The notes under the pieces: generated by a model
What the model saw: the letters and a program-made list of their open reading frames with translations, nothing else
Databases searched by the model: none
What the model was told of the DNA's origin: nothing
Shown: in pieces, positions 26,633-34,265 of the stretch
Layout of the letters: each line of letters begins with the position of its first letter
Position numbering within the stretch: the first letter of the stretch is position 1
Translations under genes and position numbers: made by a program
From: Actinomycetales bacterium JB111
GTDB lineage: Bacteria; Actinomycetota; Actinomycetes; Actinomycetales; Actinomycetaceae
NCBI GenBank assembly: GCA_900163555.1
Contig: FUHX01000027.1
Span: 1 to 50,451 of the forward strand
Direction: 5' to 3'
DNA length: 50,451 nucleotides

Positions 26633-27625
26633 GTGAGCATCACACGACAGAACCACGCCGACCACCGCCCCGAGGACACCGGTCCCAGCCATCCACGCAC
26701 GCGGCGCCGCGGCCTCGTCCTGACGACGGCCGCACTCGCCATGCTGCTCGCGGCCTGCGGCTCGGACGACCCGCTCGGCGAGTCGGAGGACACGGGCGGG
26801 TCCGAGGGCACGGGTGAGTCGACGTCGGACGAGGACCCGGGCGAGATCGTCGTCGGGTCCCAGGCGTACTACTCGAACGAGATCCTCGCCGAGATCTACG
26901 CGCAGGCCCTGGAGGCGGACGGGCACGAGGTCGAGCGCCGGTTCAACATCGGGCAGCGCGACGCCTACATGCCGGAGCTGGAGTCCGGGTCCATCGCCCT
27001 GTTCCCCGAGTACACCGGCAACCTGCTGCAGTACTACTCGCCGGAGACGGAGGCCCGTTCCACCGAGGACGTCTACGCGGAGCTGGCGGACGCGCTGCCG
27101 GAGAACCTCGCGGTGCTCGACCAGGCCGAGGCCACCGACCAGGACTCCTACACGGTCACCCGCGAGTTCGCGGAGTCGAACGACCTCGCGTCGATCGCCG
27201 ACCTGTCGTCGGTCGACGGGTCTCTCGTGCTGGGCGGACCGCCAGAGCTCGCCGAACGCCCGTACGGGCCGCAGGGCCTGCTGGACGTCTACGGCATCGA
27301 GGTCGAGTTCTCCGGCACCGGCGACACGACGGTCGAGTCGCTGCTGGCGGGCGAGATCGACGTGGCGAACGTCTTCACGGCGGACCCCCGCATTCAGACC
27401 GACGACCTCGTCGTGCTCGACGACCCCGAGTCGTTGTTCCTCGCTTCGCACGTCGTCCCCGTGGTCTCGGAGAGCTTCCCCGAGGACGCGGCCGGCGTCA
27501 TCGACGCCGTCAGCGCCGAGCTGAGCGCCGAGGACCTCGTGGCGCTCAACGTGCGCAGCACGGAGGAGGAGGCCTCGGCGGAGGACATCGCGGCCGACTG
27601 GCTCGCGGAGAACGACCTCGGCTGA
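26633..27625 (+). CDS. OpuCC-like osmoprotectant substrate-binding lipoprotein
   Basis: This 330-residue lipoprotein has an N-terminal signal with twin Arg residues (TRRRGLV), a hydrophobic stretch and lipobox LLAAC, then an acidic Gly/Ser linker. The mature part (IVVGSQAYYSNEILAEIYAQ onward) matches the OpuAC/glycine-betaine-binding fold. After lipid attachment to the outer face of the membrane it would deliver betaine, choline or a similar solute to the permeases upstream. The start GTG follows GAGAGGG. Its 3' end is overlapped on the opposite strand for 232 bp by the EamA gene. Confidence 0.9.
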   Translation: MSITRQNHADHRPEDTGPSHPRTRRRGLVLTTAALAMLLAACGSDDPLGESEDTGGSEGTGESTSDEDPGEIVVGSQAYYSNEILAEIYAQALEADGHEVERRFNIGQRDAYMPELESGSIALFPEYTGNLLQYYSPETEARSTEDVYAELADALPENLAVLDQAEATDQDSYTVTREFAESNDLASIADLSSVDGSLVLGGPPELAERPYGPQGLLDVYGIEVEFSGTGDTTVESLLAGEIDVANVFTADPRIQTDDLVVLDDPESLFLASHVVPVVSESFPEDAAGVIDAVSAELSAEDLVALNVRSTEEEASAEDIAADWLAENDLG

Positions 27626-28596
27626 GGCGTCGGCGCGCGCCCGGCGCCGCCGGCGGCGGTGCGCCGTCGTGGCCCGGCGGCCGCGCGCGGGGCGAGCTGC
27701 CCCGCGACCATCGCGGTCAGGGCGAGCGCGAATCCGGCGATCTGGACCGGGCCGAGGCTCTCCCCCGCGACAGCGGCGCCGAGCCCCGCGGCCACGAGCG
27801 GCGAGAGCAGTCCGAGCAGCGCGGTCGGCGCCACCGGGAGCCTGCGGATGCCGGTGAACCAGACCGTGTAGGCGAGCAGGGCCCCGACGATCGTCAGCCA
27901 CGCGTAGCCGGCGACAGCCGGCCCGTCGATCCCGGACGGGACCCCGTCGACGACGAGGGCCGGGACCGCGAGGACGAGACCTCCCGCCGTCAGCTGCCAC
28001 CCGGCCAGTCCCACCGCGGAGACGCCCTCGGGTCGTCCCCACCTCTTCGTGAGAACGACGCCGGTACCCATCGACGCCGCCCCGGCGATCCCCGCGATCA
28101 CGCCGATCCAGTCCAGCCCTGCACCGGGGCCGAGGACGACCAGGGCCACCCCGCCCACGCCAACGACTCCCCATGCCAGGCGCCATGCGCTCAGCCTCTC
28201 GCCCAGGATCGCGACGGCGAGGAAGGCGACGACGAGGGGTTGCGTCGCACCCAGGGTCGCGGCGACGCCGCCGGGCAGGTGCTGGGCCGCGATGAAGAGG
28301 AGCGGGAAGAACGCGCCCATGTTCAGCGTCCCGAGCACGAGACTCTTCCACCACCACGACCCGGTGGGCAGCCGGCGCGAGATGAGCAGCGCGACGAGGC
28401 CGGCGGGCAGCGCCCGCATCATCGCGGCGAACAGCGGATGCCCGTCCGGGAGGAGGTGGGTGGTGACGATGTAGGTCGTGCCCCAGACGGCAGGGGCGAG
28501 CGCGGTCAGCGCGGTCCATCCGGCGCGCGCGGATCCGGCGTCCTGCGGGGGCGGACCCACGGTCCTGGGTGCGGGGGTCGTCGTCGGCGGGGTCAT
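27394..28596 (-). CDS. EamA/DMT-family transporter with C-terminal extension
   Basis: This 400-residue protein has ten hydrophobic helices arranged as two EamA repeats, as in drug/metabolite exporters (RhtA/YdcZ-like). The ordinary domain ends at about position 27685. Then 96 Ala/Ser/Arg-rich residues follow, most of them read from the antisense strand of the OpuCC-like gene. This suggests loss of an earlier stop codon. I placed the start at 28596, where GATCCT ends six bases upstream and TTGGAC lies 18 bp before it. The divergent LysR gene probably regulates it. Confidence 0.85.
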   Translation of the reverse strand: MTPPTTTPAPRTVGPPPQDAGSARAGWTALTALAPAVWGTTYIVTTHLLPDGHPLFAAMMRALPAGLVALLISRRLPTGSWWWKSLVLGTLNMGAFFPLLFIAAQHLPGGVAATLGATQPLVVAFLAVAILGERLSAWRLAWGVVGVGGVALVVLGPGAGLDWIGVIAGIAGAASMGTGVVLTKRWGRPEGVSAVGLAGWQLTAGGLVLAVPALVVDGVPSGIDGPAVAGYAWLTIVGALLAYTVWFTGIRRLPVAPTALLGLLSPLVAAGLGAAVAGESLGPVQIAGFALALTAMVAGQLAPRAAAGPRRRTAAGGAGRAPTPQPRSFSASQSAAMSSAEASSSVLRTLSATRSSALSSALTASMTPAASSGKLSETTGTTCEARNNDSGSSSTTRSSV

Positions 28597-28602
28597 GGAC
28601 CC

Positions 28603-28632
28603 AGGATCCGGCCCACCGGTCCATGAGTCCAA
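28603..28632 (-). promoter_or_regulatory. leaderless promoter of the EamA gene
   Basis: On the minus strand TTGGAC (28627-28632), an 18-bp spacer, GATCCT (28603-28608) and six bases lead straight into the ATG at 28596. Confidence 0.5.
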
Positions 28633-28635
28633 CAC

Positions 28636-28658
28636 ATCATTTTCATGGCATCAATGAT
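28636..28658. promoter_or_regulatory. LysR box ATCATT-N11-AATGAT
   Basis: The perfect dyad ATCATT-N11-AATGAT contains the T-N11-A LysR recognition motif. It lies in the 78-bp divergent region, three bases upstream of the EamA -35 and 16 bp before the LysR start, a standard arrangement for activation and autoregulation. Confidence 0.68.
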
Positions 28659-28674
28659 CTGGAATGATCGATGG

Positions 28675-29592
28675 ATGGAGCTGCAGCAGATGCGCTACGT
28701 CGTCGCGGTGGCCGAGGAGCGCAACTTCACGCGGGCGGCCGAGCGGAGCTTCGTGGTCCAGTCGGCACTCAGCCACCAGATCAAGTCCCTCGAGCGCGAG
28801 CTGGGGGTCTCGCTGTTCGCCCGCACGAGCCGTCGCGTGGAGCTCACCGCCGCCGGCGAGGCGTTCCTCCTCCATGCTTGCGCCGCCCTCGAGGCCGCCG
28901 ATCGCGCCGCCGCCGATGCCGCCGCCGCGGCGGGCGAGGTGCGCGGCACCCTCACCATCGGCCTGATCCCGACCGTCACCGCGATCGACGTCCCGGCCGA
29001 GCTCGCGCGCTTCCGGCAGCGCTTCTCCGCGGTCCGCATCCGACTGCACGGCGGCGGCAGCGACGAGTTCGTCGCGGCGATCCGCCGGGGAGAGATGGAC
29101 GTCGCCGTCCTCGGACTCGCCGAGTCGACGCCGCCCACGGGAGTCGCCACCCGGGTCCTCGCCCGCGAGCGACTCGTCGCCGTGCTGCCTGCCGGCCACC
29201 GGCTCGCGAGCCGCAAGCGGCTGCGCCTGGCGGACCTTGCCGAGGAACCGTTCGTCGACTTTCCCGCGTCGTCGCCCGGACGCGCCCAGTCGGACCTCGC
29301 GTTCGCGGCCGCGTCGGTCCGCCGCAACGTCGAGCTCGAGGCGATGAGCACCGACCTCATCCTCGGTCTCGTCCGCAACGGGCTCGCCGTCGCCATCCTC
29401 GCCGAGCCGATCGCGACGGCCACCGACGGCGTCCGGACAGTTCCGCTCGCGGACGGCCCCGTGCGGCTGGAGTACCTCGCCTGGAGCGAGTTCAACCCGT
29501 CCCCCGCCGCGACCGCCTTCCTCCGCAGCGCGCGGTCCGCGGGGGACGGTCCTCAAGAAGCCGACTACCGGCCGAGCGCCGAGCAGACGTGA
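28675..29592 (+). CDS. LysR-family transcriptional regulator
   Basis: This 305-residue protein has the N-terminal LysR winged HTH ([35 protein letters not shown]) and a C-terminal periplasmic-binding-like effector domain from about residue 90. The ATG at 28675 gives the usual LysR N-terminus, whereas an in-frame ATG 30 bases upstream would lie inside the operator. It is divergent from the EamA exporter gene, the typical regulator-exporter pairing, so it probably responds to the exported compound. Confidence 0.92.
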   Translation: MELQQMRYVVAVAEERNFTRAAERSFVVQSALSHQIKSLERELGVSLFARTSRRVELTAAGEAFLLHACAALEAADRAAADAAAAAGEVRGTLTIGLIPTVTAIDVPAELARFRQRFSAVRIRLHGGGSDEFVAAIRRGEMDVAVLGLAESTPPTGVATRVLARERLVAVLPAGHRLASRKRLRLADLAEEPFVDFPASSPGRAQSDLAFAAASVRRNVELEAMSTDLILGLVRNGLAVAILAEPIATATDGVRTVPLADGPVRLEYLAWSEFNPSPAATAFLRSARSAGDGPQEADYRPSAEQT

Positions 29593-29707
29593 GCGCTCCG
29601 TCGTCGTCCTACATCGGCCGCACACCGTGGTTGACGCCCGAGTCACCGCGGAACGGAATGTCCGCCCCGGGACAACCCCAGTTGCTCACAGGCATCAGTC
29701 TTCTTGC

Positions 29708-29736
29708 TGGACGCAGACCGCAGCCCCCCGTACGCT
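29708..29736 (+). promoter_or_regulatory. candidate promoter for a structured RNA
   Basis: TGGACG (29708-29713) and TACGCT (29731-29736) are 17 bp apart. Transcription would start near 29742, at the base of the structure at 29741-29794. The rest of 29593-29707 shows no gene. Confidence 0.35.
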
Positions 29737-29740
29737 GATG

Positions 29741-29794
29741 GTGCCGGCGACAAGAGGTCAGTGCGATCTCTTCCCCTCTGGGGATAGCCGGCAC
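29741..29794 (+). ncRNA. predicted three-way-junction structured RNA
   Basis: The 54 bases fold without gaps: P1 GTGCCGGC/GCCGGCAC (8 bp), P2 AAGAGGTC/GATCTCTT (8 bp with one G-U when read as RNA) closed by AGTGC, and P3 CCCC/GGGG closed by TCT. It ends two bases before the DUF3800 stop codon on the opposite strand. It could be a small RNA, an antisense leader or an elaborate terminator between two convergent genes. I do not recognise it as a known RNA family. Confidence 0.45.
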
Positions 29795-29796
29795 TC

Positions 29797-30462
29797 TCAT
29801 GCCTCGCCCCACGGCGTGTGGATCGACCTCACCAGCGGCGCCACGTCGGACTCATAGTTCGCAAGAGGGTGTCCCACGAGATGACGGTGCACAGCCCAGA
29901 GCGCGTAGTCCGCGACCTGAAGGCCCCAAGCCGTTGACGCAGGCCACACACAGAGCGTGATCTGCTGGCGCATCCGGGAGACGACATCCCGGACGGCTGA
30001 CTCCGCGGCGGCCCTTCTGGCGCGGGTTCCGACCGTTCCGACGACTACGTAGAGGTGATCGTCCGGGCGTACGACCTGGTCACAAAGCCGTCTGAGGTGG
30101 ATCAGCCACGCCAGCGTGTAGAGACGCAGATCGCCACCGGATCTCACGTCCTCGTGAGCGCCCGACTTGAGGAGGAAGGTCGTGTCCACCCGGGGCGCCT
30201 GCGAGCCGAGAAGCGCGAACATCGGGTTCCGCACGGCCCACGTGTCGTTCTTGGCATGGAAGCCCATCGACATGTCGAATCCTCTACCGGCGAGTGCGGC
30301 CCGGAGGACATGGCCGTCCCACATCTCCGCGCTGTGGTTGGCCGCGAACAGCGCGGTCCCGAACCCGAAGTAGTCGCTCGCGCCGTCCTTGCCGGCGCCG
30401 TTGTAGTCGAGGTTCCCGGTCTCGTCCGCGTAGACGAAGACGTCCTGACCGCCACCGAACAT
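29797..30462 (-). CDS. DUF3800 domain-containing protein
   Basis: This 221-residue protein carries the DUF3800 signature: an N-terminal strand with an acidic cluster (VFVYADETGNLDY) and the C-terminal QVADYALWAVHRHL helix with an Asp. The conserved acidic residues suggest a metal-dependent nuclease-like fold, but the biochemical role is unknown. Relatives are often found in mobile or accessory regions. The gene looks less GC-rich than its neighbours. A GGGAGAGG site precedes the ATG. It is divergent from the winged-helix gene. Confidence 0.82.
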   Translation of the reverse strand: MFGGGQDVFVYADETGNLDYNGAGKDGASDYFGFGTALFAANHSAEMWDGHVLRAALAGRGFDMSMGFHAKNDTWAVRNPMFALLGSQAPRVDTTFLLKSGAHEDVRSGGDLRLYTLAWLIHLRRLCDQVVRPDDHLYVVVGTVGTRARRAAAESAVRDVVSRMRQQITLCVWPASTAWGLQVADYALWAVHRHLVGHPLANYESDVAPLVRSIHTPWGEA

Positions 30463-30577
30463 GCGACCTCTCCCGATCGTTCTGATGTCGTCGAACGTCT
30501 ATTTCAGCACTCTTCACGCGCGCAGAATCCGCCGCCCCGACTTCCTGTGGACAGGGCAGGGCGTCACACCCTGCCGC

Positions 30578-30583
30578 TACCGT
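30578..30583 (+). promoter_or_regulatory. -10 hexamer TACCGT of leaderless promoter
   Basis: TACCGT ends six bases before the ATG at 30590, matching the leaderless pattern. The divergent region 30463-30577 also serves DUF3800. Confidence 0.45.
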
Positions 30584-30589
30584 GACCGC

Positions 30590-31693
30590 ATGCCGGACCG
30601 CGACGCCGCGCTCGCCTGGCGCCTCACGCGCCAGGCGCTGGACCGCGCCGAGGACCTCGACGTCGTCGACGTCGTCCGCCGGGTCATCGCCATGCGCGCC
30701 TGGCCCGCGGACCTCGCGGAGCTGACGGTCGCGGCCCGCCGGTCGCGCCCCGAGATCGGCGACCTGCAGGCCGCCCTCGACGACGGCAGCGTGATCCGGA
30801 GCTACGCGCACCGCGGCGGATCGTACGTCTTCACCCACGACGTCGCTGCGGTCGTCCTCGCCGTCCGCCGCGACTCCCGGATCTGGGAGAAGGCCCGCTG
30901 GCAGCGGCAGGGCGACTTCTCGATCGACGACTGGGAGCCGTTCCGCCGGGCGGTGCGCGAGCTGCTCGCGGACGGCCCACGCACCCGCGAAGAGATCGCC
31001 GCGCACCTGGCGGCCAGCCCGTCGCTCCGGCACCTGGCGACCGGCGCGACCGGCGTCGGCGCCGACAGCCTGTACAAGCCGCTGCACTGGTGGGGCGACA
31101 TCTGCTTCGGGCCCGCCCGCGACGGCCAGGCCACGTTCCGGCTCCTCCGCGGAGATCCCCGCTGGCCCGAGCCCCTCGACCCCGACGACGCCGGCCGCCG
31201 CGCCATCGTCCTCTACCTCGCCGCGTACGGACCGGCCCCCGCGGAGAACCTCGCCTACTGGTTCGTCGAGAGCCTCGGCCTCCCCCGACGACGCCTCGAC
31301 ACCTGGGTGCAGGACCTCGCCGGGGAGGTCGATCGGGTCACGATCGGCTCGCGGCAGTGCGTCGCCCTCGCCGCGGACATCGACGCCATCCGCGCAGCCG
31401 AACCGACCGACGCCGTCCACCTGCTCCCGGGGTTCGACCCCTGGGTCATGGGCCCCGGCACCGCGGACCCGGACGTCGTCCCGCCCGACCGCCGCGCGCT
31501 CGCTTCGCGCGGCGCCAACCTCGTCATCCGGGGCGGCGTCGTCGTCGGGACGTGGCGCGCCCGCGAGACCACCGTGGAGGTCTCGTGGTTCGCCGAGGCC
31601 GGCCCGCCGTCGGACGGCGACCTCGCCGCCGAGACGGAACGTCTCGGCCGGCTCCTCGGGCGCGAGCTCGAACCCGCGGTCTCCGTCGGCTGA
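30590..31693 (+). CDS. winged-helix DNA-binding protein, AlkZ/YcaQ-like (HTH_42)
   Basis: This 367-residue protein belongs to the HTH_42 winged-helix family, which includes the DNA glycosylases AlkZ and YcaQ. The C-terminal family motif is HLLPGFDPWVMGPG. In AlkZ-type enzymes a Gln motif (QxQ or QxD) sits in the segment that here reads VIAMRAWPADL. That position is RAW, so a standard glycosylase reaction is doubtful. It could be a divergent DNA-binding or repair protein. I rejected an upstream start at 30461 because it would enter the DUF3800 promoter. Confidence 0.8.
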   Translation: MPDRDAALAWRLTRQALDRAEDLDVVDVVRRVIAMRAWPADLAELTVAARRSRPEIGDLQAALDDGSVIRSYAHRGGSYVFTHDVAAVVLAVRRDSRIWEKARWQRQGDFSIDDWEPFRRAVRELLADGPRTREEIAAHLAASPSLRHLATGATGVGADSLYKPLHWWGDICFGPARDGQATFRLLRGDPRWPEPLDPDDAGRRAIVLYLAAYGPAPAENLAYWFVESLGLPRRRLDTWVQDLAGEVDRVTIGSRQCVALAADIDAIRAAEPTDAVHLLPGFDPWVMGPGTADPDVVPPDRRALASRGANLVIRGGVVVGTWRARETTVEVSWFAEAGPPSDGDLAAETERLGRLLGRELEPAVSVG

Positions 31694-31712
31694 CCGGCGC
31701 CGTCCCGCCCGG

Positions 31713-32078
31713 TCACACCATGGCGTCGGCGCGCGTGCGCGCCTCGAGCACAGCCTCCATGTTCGCGGTCGCCCACCGCTCCAGCGCGGCCAGGGTCTCC
31801 CGGAGCGACCGACCGAGGTCCGTCAGCTCGTACTCCACCCTCGGAGGGATCTCCGGGTACGACGTCCGGGTGGCGAGCCCGTCGCGCACGAGCGCGCGCA
31901 GGGTCTGGGTGAGCATCTTCTGCGAGACGCCGTCCACGGCGCGGGCGATCTCGGAGAACCGCAGCGGGCCGTCATGCAGGGTGCCGATGACGAGCACGGT
32001 CCACCGGTCGCCGATCCGGTCGAGCAGCTGCCGGGTGGGGCAGTCGCGCACGTACGGGTTCCACGCGAGATCGCTCAT
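31713..32078 (-). CDS. HxlR-family transcriptional regulator
   Basis: This 121-residue winged-helix protein has the HxlR core (CPTRQLLDRIGDRWTVLVIG; LRFSEIARAVDGVSQKMLTQ). The single N-terminal Cys13 matches the redox-sensing Cys of YodB/CatR-type members, which respond to quinones and thiol stress. It is divergent from an NAD(P)-binding oxidoreductase and probably represses it through the inverted repeat between them. AGGAGGCGGGCC precedes the ATG. Confidence 0.93.
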   Translation of the reverse strand: MSDLAWNPYVRDCPTRQLLDRIGDRWTVLVIGTLHDGPLRFSEIARAVDGVSQKMLTQTLRALVRDGLATRTSYPEIPPRVEYELTDLGRSLRETLAALERWATANMEAVLEARTRADAMV

Positions 32079-32104
32079 GGCCCGCCTCCTCCTGTCGTCG
32101 GGGT

Positions 32105-32149
32105 GAGTCGGTTACCGGAAGGTGCCTACTTCCCGTTGGTAACTGACTC
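32105..32149. promoter_or_regulatory. operator-like inverted repeat in the HxlR divergent region
   Basis: The arms GAGTCGGTTACC (32105-32116) and GGTAACTGACTC (32138-32149) match at 11 of 12 positions around a 21-bp spacer that itself contains GGAAG-N7-CTTCC. TATTAT (32150-32155) follows at once and is a good -10 for the oxidoreductase gene, so a bound HxlR protein would block it. Confidence 0.65.
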
Positions 32150-32218
32150 TATTATCGTACGTAACGAACGGGGGCAGCGGAAGACCCCCACCAGACTCGA
32201 CAGATCGGGAGAACATCC

Positions 32219-32869
32219 ATGGCTCGAATCACCGTCCTCGGCGGCACCGGATACGCGGGCGGCCACATCGTCGCCGCGGCAGCAGCCCGTGGCCACGAGG
32301 TCACCTCGTACAGCCGGAACCTGCCGGACTCCCCGGTCGACGGCATCGACTACCGCACCGGGGACCTGTCCGACGACGGCGTGATCGCCTCCGCGGTCGA
32401 CGGCGCCGACGTCGTGGTCTCCGCGGTCTCCCCGCGCGGCGCCCTGGAGGGCACCGGCATCCTGCGCGGCATCCTGGCGACGGCCGCCGAGGCGGCGAGG
32501 ACGGCCGGGGCCCGCTTCGGCGTCATCGGCGGGGCCGGCTCGCTCCTGGTCGCCGAGGGCGGCCCGCTCCTCCTCGACACCGACGAGTTCCCCGCCGAGT
32601 TCAAGGCCGAGGCGAAGGAGCTCACGTCCGTCCTGGACGACCTGCGCGCGAGCGACGAGACGCTCGACTGGTTCTTCCTCTCCCCCGCCGCGGTCTTCGG
32701 CGCGTACGCGCCCGGCGAGGCCGTCGGCACCTACCGGGTGGGTGGGGACGTCCTGCTCGCGGACGCCGAGGGCAGCTCCGCGATCTCGGGCGCGGACCTG
32801 GCCGACGCCGTCGTGGACGAGATCGAGCGCCCCGCGCACCACCGCGCGCGCTTCTCGGTCGCCTACTGA
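32219..32869 (+). CDS. NAD(P)-binding NmrA/YwnB-like oxidoreductase
   Basis: This 216-residue Rossmann protein starts with ARITVLGGTGYAGGHIV, the glycine-rich NAD(P) loop of atypical short-chain dehydrogenases. It continues with the NmrA-like core (DADVVVSAVSP-type strand; FGVIGGAGSLL). Relatives include YwnB and NAD(P)H-quinone-reductase-like proteins. Together with a Cys-containing HxlR regulator transcribed away from it, a role in quinone or thiol stress is plausible but inferred. The leader of about 60 nt carries GGGAGAAC before the ATG. Confidence 0.88.
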   Translation: MARITVLGGTGYAGGHIVAAAAARGHEVTSYSRNLPDSPVDGIDYRTGDLSDDGVIASAVDGADVVVSAVSPRGALEGTGILRGILATAAEAARTAGARFGVIGGAGSLLVAEGGPLLLDTDEFPAEFKAEAKELTSVLDDLRASDETLDWFFLSPAAVFGAYAPGEAVGTYRVGGDVLLADAEGSSAISGADLADAVVDEIERPAHHRARFSVAY

Positions 32870-32880
32870 CCCGACGCCGG

Positions 32881-32898
32881 GCGACCCGACAGGGTCGC
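32881..32898 (+). terminator. short terminator hairpin
   Basis: GCGACCC-GACA-GGGTCGC is a perfect 7-bp stem with a four-base loop, 12 bases after the stop of the oxidoreductase gene. Confidence 0.6.
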
Positions 32899-32907
32899 AC
32901 AACCTCA

Positions 32908-32968
32908 TCGAGGCACCTCGATTCAGGCCCCCGCAGACCGGCGGAAGGTCGGAACCGAGGTGCCTCGA
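32908..32968. repeat. 13-bp perfect inverted repeat of nested palindromes
   Basis: TCGAGGCACCTCG (32908-32920) and CGAGGTGCCTCGA (32956-32968) are exact complements 35 bases apart. Each arm is also nearly self-complementary (CGAGG-NN-CCTCG). The element may be a double operator for the AraC gene at 33081, a second terminator or a dispersed repeat. Confidence 0.6.
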
Positions 32969-33080
32969 CGCATGAGAGCAGCACGCACCGCATGCCGCCC
33001 CTCCGCGCGGAGCAGGAGTCTCGACCCGGCCCCGCTACCCTCGACCCCGAACCGCCGAACGACGGGACGGGACCCCACCG

Positions 33081-33866
33081 ATGGACTACCGCAGGCACCG
33101 GCCGAGCGCCGAGCTCGACGGCCTGGTCGAGCACTACTGGTCGATCGTCTCCCCCGCTCCGCCCGGCCCACTGCGCGCCGTCCTCGTACCGAGCGGGCGC
33201 GCGACCATCCAGTTCTGCCTCGGCCGGCCCGGACGCCGCTACGAGTCCGGGCGCCCCGCCCGGACGAACGCGGACGTCTACCTCCCCGTCTCGACCGAAC
33301 CGATCGTGATCGAGCAGGAGGGGCCGTCGCACTACGTCGGCATCCAGTTCACGCCGTGGGGCGCCCGGGCCCTGTTCCCAGACGCCCCCGCGCACCCCGA
33401 GCAGGTGGAGACGGCCGTCGGCCCCCTGCCGGACCCGGCCGCGCTCGCCACCGACCCCACCCCGGAGCTCGATCGCTGGCTGGGCACCCACCTGCCGGGG
33501 ACCCTGCCCACGGGTGTCGACCTCCTCAAGGCGGCGGTCGACGTCGTCGACGCGGATCCCTCCGCGGGCGAGGTCGCCGACCTCGCCGACCGGCTCCACG
33601 CCGCGCCCTCCACGCTGTACCGGGCGTTCCGGCGCGGGGTCGGCCTCTCGCCCAAGCAGTACGTGCAGATCATGCGGTACCGCGCCTTCACCGACGCCCT
33701 GATCGCCGAGGCCGGCGGCGCGCCGACCGCCCTTCTCGCGGGGCTCGCGGGCTACGCGGACCAGGCGCACGCGGCGCGCGACTTCTCCCGGTTCACCGGG
33801 ATGACCGCCTCGAGGTTCCGGGACACGCACGACGGGATCGCCGCGCTGATGGCCCGGACCGATTGA
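33081..33866 (+). CDS. AraC-family regulator with DUF6597-type N-terminal domain
   Basis: This 261-residue protein has an N-terminal cupin-like domain (LDGLVEHYWSIVSP; HYVGIQFTPWGARALF) and a C-terminal AraC HTH pair (EVADLADRLHAAPSTLYRAF; GYADQAHAARDFSRFTGM). It is probably cytoplasmic. No obvious target operon is adjacent. The VOC gene downstream (48 bp) has its own leaderless promoter. A TACCCT hexamer at 33036-33041 is a plausible -10. Confidence 0.88.
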   Translation: MDYRRHRPSAELDGLVEHYWSIVSPAPPGPLRAVLVPSGRATIQFCLGRPGRRYESGRPARTNADVYLPVSTEPIVIEQEGPSHYVGIQFTPWGARALFPDAPAHPEQVETAVGPLPDPAALATDPTPELDRWLGTHLPGTLPTGVDLLKAAVDVVDADPSAGEVADLADRLHAAPSTLYRAFRRGVGLSPKQYVQIMRYRAFTDALIAEAGGAPTALLAGLAGYADQAHAARDFSRFTGMTASRFRDTHDGIAALMARTD

Positions 33867-33901
33867 CCGATTCCTTCAATCTCCCCCACCGGGACGCGCC
33901 C

Positions 33902-33907
33902 TAGCGT
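33902..33907 (+). promoter_or_regulatory. -10 hexamer TAGCGT of leaderless VOC gene promoter
   Basis: TAGCGT ends seven bases before the ATG at 33915, the same hexamer and spacing as at 34-39. Confidence 0.5.
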
Positions 33908-33914
33908 CGTGCCC

Positions 33915-34265
33915 ATGGGACACATCATCCACTTCGAACTGACCAGCTCCGACCCGGCGGCCACCGCCGACTTCTACTCCCGAGCCTTCGGCTGGGAGTC
34001 CACGCCGTCGCCGTTCATCCCGAACTACTTCACCGCCGCGACCGGCGAGGGCCCGGGCATCGACGGGGCGATCATGGACAGCTCCTACCAGAGCCAGTCG
34101 GTGATCGCCTGGATCGAGGTGGCGGACATCAACGCGGCCGTCGAGGCCGTCATCGCGGCCGGCGGCAACGAGGCCGGGGACATCAGCCAGATCCCGGGCG
34201 TCGGCCACGTCGGTTACGCCGCCGACCCGAACGGCGTCCTCATCGGACTTCGGCAGTCGGTGTAG
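33915..34265 (+). CDS. VOC family protein (glyoxalase-like)
   Basis: This 116-residue single-domain protein has the vicinal-oxygen-chelate fold. It opens with HIIHFELTSSDPAATADFYSRAFGW and ends with GHVGYAADPNGVLIGL, both family hallmarks. Such proteins bind a metal and act in glyoxalase, dioxygenase or antibiotic-binding roles, and no specific function can be assigned. The ATG at 33915 is preferred to the GTG at 33909. Its 3' end overlaps the DUF4386 gene by 26 bp tail to tail. Confidence 0.86.
   Translation: MGHIIHFELTSSDPAATADFYSRAFGWESTPSPFIPNYFTAATGEGPGIDGAIMDSSYQSQSVIAWIEVADINAAVEAVIAAGGNEAGDISQIPGVGHVGYAADPNGVLIGLRQSV

Noticed and set aside
29720-29794. A 6C-type actinobacterial small RNA, because of a CCCCCC run.
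   Set aside because: The C run lies upstream of the fold and not in paired hairpin loops, so the family pattern does not fit.
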